Shown here: positions 63,539 through 64,000 of the stretch, piece by piece | Layout: each line of letters starts with the position of its first letter | Position numbering within the stretch: the first letter of the stretch is position 1 | Assembly: GCA_963667715.1 (NCBI GenBank) | Contig: OY763926.1 | Span: forward strand, 2,356,001 to 2,420,000 | Length of the DNA stretch: 64,000 nucleotides | Source: JAFGDI01 sp963667715 | Lineage (GTDB): Bacteria; Planctomycetota; Phycisphaerae; Sedimentisphaerales; SM23-30 | Direction of reading: 5' to 3' | Made by a program: the position numbers and the translations under genes | The notes under the pieces: generated by a model | Databases searched by the model: none | Told to the model about the DNA's origin: nothing | The model's input: the letters and a program-made list of their open reading frames with translations, nothing else

Positions 63539-63940
63539 TTAGAATGGGCAGTCATCATCTGCCATATTATCGAAACTACTGTCCTGTGCCTGCTGCTGGC
63601 CACCTTGGTTATTGCCGCCACCAACAAACGTGAAATTCTCTACCATAATGCGGTGCTTACTCCGCCTTGTACCGTCCTGAGCGTTCCAAGCATCAAGTTT
63701 AAGTCGGCCTTCAATCATTATTGGCTTACCTTTACTGAAATACTTCTGGATAACTTCAGCCCGCTTGCCGAACATACGACAGTCAATAAAACATGTTTCT
63801 TCATGTTGTTGTCCGTTACTGGTATATTTGTGCGTTGTGGCAACTCCAAACTCTACCGCCGCTGTTTGGCTCTGTGTATATTGCAGTTCCGGGTCACGAG
63901 TTAGATTACCCATGATTATGATTTTGTTGTAACTGCTCAT
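63539..63940 (-). CDS. ssb: single-stranded DNA-binding protein
   Basis: 133 residues from the ATG at 63940 (GGAGAG nine bases upstream). OB-fold signatures NKIIIMGNLTRDPELQYTQ and FIDCRMFGKRAEVIQKYFSKGK, a Gly/Gln-rich linker, and the acidic tip DDDCPF, which recruits partners in bacterial SSBs. A TTG start 15 codons upstream is less likely. Confidence 0.93.
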   Translation of the reverse strand: MSSYNKIIIMGNLTRDPELQYTQSQTAAVEFGVATTHKYTSNGQQHEETCFIDCRMFGKRAEVIQKYFSKGKPIMIEGRLKLDAWNAQDGTRRSKHRIMVENFTFVGGGNNQGGQQQAQDSSFDNMADDDCPF

Positions 63941-64000
63941 TATTAACTCTCCAGTCTTTATCTGGTGGCGGGACAGGACAACCAATGGAGTCCATAAAGT
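63906..64000 (-). CDS. possible 3' end of an upstream gene (partial)
   Basis: An open frame entering from the right edge reads MDSIGCPVPPPDKDWRVNNE and ends at a TAA at 63906, overlapping the ssb start by ~35 bases. It is protein-like but short, and its beginning is outside the window. Confidence 0.3.
   Translation of the reverse strand, partial: FMDSIGCPVPPPDKDWRVNNEQLQQNHNHG

Larger units (their letters stand above)
30965..64000. mobile_element. integrated tailed-phage genome (one end plus most of the lytic genes)
   Basis: Begins at the tRNA-Arg half and continues past the window. Contains terminase, portal, protease, capsid, tail, lysis and replication genes, nearly all on the minus strand and densely overlapping. 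The head genes follow lambda order, so a siphovirus-like particle is expected. Replication genes lie at the right, and no integrase was seen. Base usage shifts from the purine-rich chromosomal genes. Whether the prophage is complete cannot be judged without its right end. Confidence 0.9.

Noticed and set aside
1..64000. CRISPR array or diversity-generating retroelement
   Set aside because: No regularly spaced repeats and no reverse transcriptase or template/variable repeat pair seen; the three palindromic copies are ~14-18 kb apart.

Overview
The first ~31 kb looks like chromosome of a Gram-negative, peptidoglycan-containing, carbohydrate-degrading bacterium of the PVC group. Planctomycetota of the Phycisphaerae/Sedimentisphaerales type is my best guess, with Lentisphaerota or Kiritimatiellota not excluded. 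The reasons are a secreted esterase ending in a dockerin-like repeat, a PEP-CTERM protein, an ECF sigma factor of the Rhodopirellula/Verrucomicrobium type coupled to a FecR-like gene, and many secreted glycoside hydrolases. A Kdo transferase (waaA) implies an outer membrane, and MurE has the DNPR motif of meso-diaminopimelate ligases.

Chromosomal layout. 1-3 kb: mannose-6-phosphate isomerase-like gene (partial) and ROK sugar kinase, divergent from an AraC regulator. 3.2-9.5 kb: GH78 rhamnosidase and GH38 mannosidase. 10.2-12.3 kb: elongation factor G. 12.9-19.8 kb: thioesterase, chemotaxis receptor, murE, waaA, a secreted protein of unknown function. 19.9-23.2 kb: MalY/PatB aminotransferase, methyltransferase, lipoprotein. 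23.2-30.8 kb: sialate O-acetylesterase-like protein and its PEP-CTERM paralogue, FecR/sigma pair, GH28 pectinase. Together these suggest uptake and dismantling of rhamnose-, mannose- and galacturonate-containing, acetylated glycans. Several host genes have a -10 hexamer placed so that transcription would begin at the start codon (leaderless mRNA).

From 30,965 to the window end lies one end of a tailed-phage genome, integrated in a tRNA-Arg(TCT) gene whose 3' half remains at the junction. Almost all phage genes run on the minus strand, so they are read from 64 kb down to 31 kb: SSB, DUF3102-like zinc protein, a 55-residue membrane zinc-ribbon protein, SF2 helicase, zinc/TOPRIM primase, a structured gap, PD-(D/E)XK nuclease, HTH proteins, DNA cytosine methyltransferase, radical SAM enzyme, small early proteins, terminase, gpW-like protein, portal, S49 protease with nested scaffold, decoration protein, capsid, connector, lysis genes, tail spike, tail proteins, tape measure and distal tail proteins. 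The head module follows the order of phage lambda (A-W-B-C/Nu3-D-E). Genes are tightly coupled by ATGA, GTGA and TAATG overlaps. No integrase, CI repressor or endolysin was recognised; the integrase may lie beyond the right edge.

The most unusual signals are: (1) a ~50-58 bp palindromic phage element present three times in one orientation, twice in frame inside unrelated genes, where it encodes CAKVAHxxSxxTSTYG, and once beside the att site; (2) a probable -1 ribosomal frameshift at an A9G run in the tail chaperone gene; (3) a holin-like gene nested inside a spanin-like lipoprotein gene; (4) a 337-base gap with four hairpins next to the primase gene; (5) a phage radical SAM enzyme coupled to a cytosine methyltransferase.
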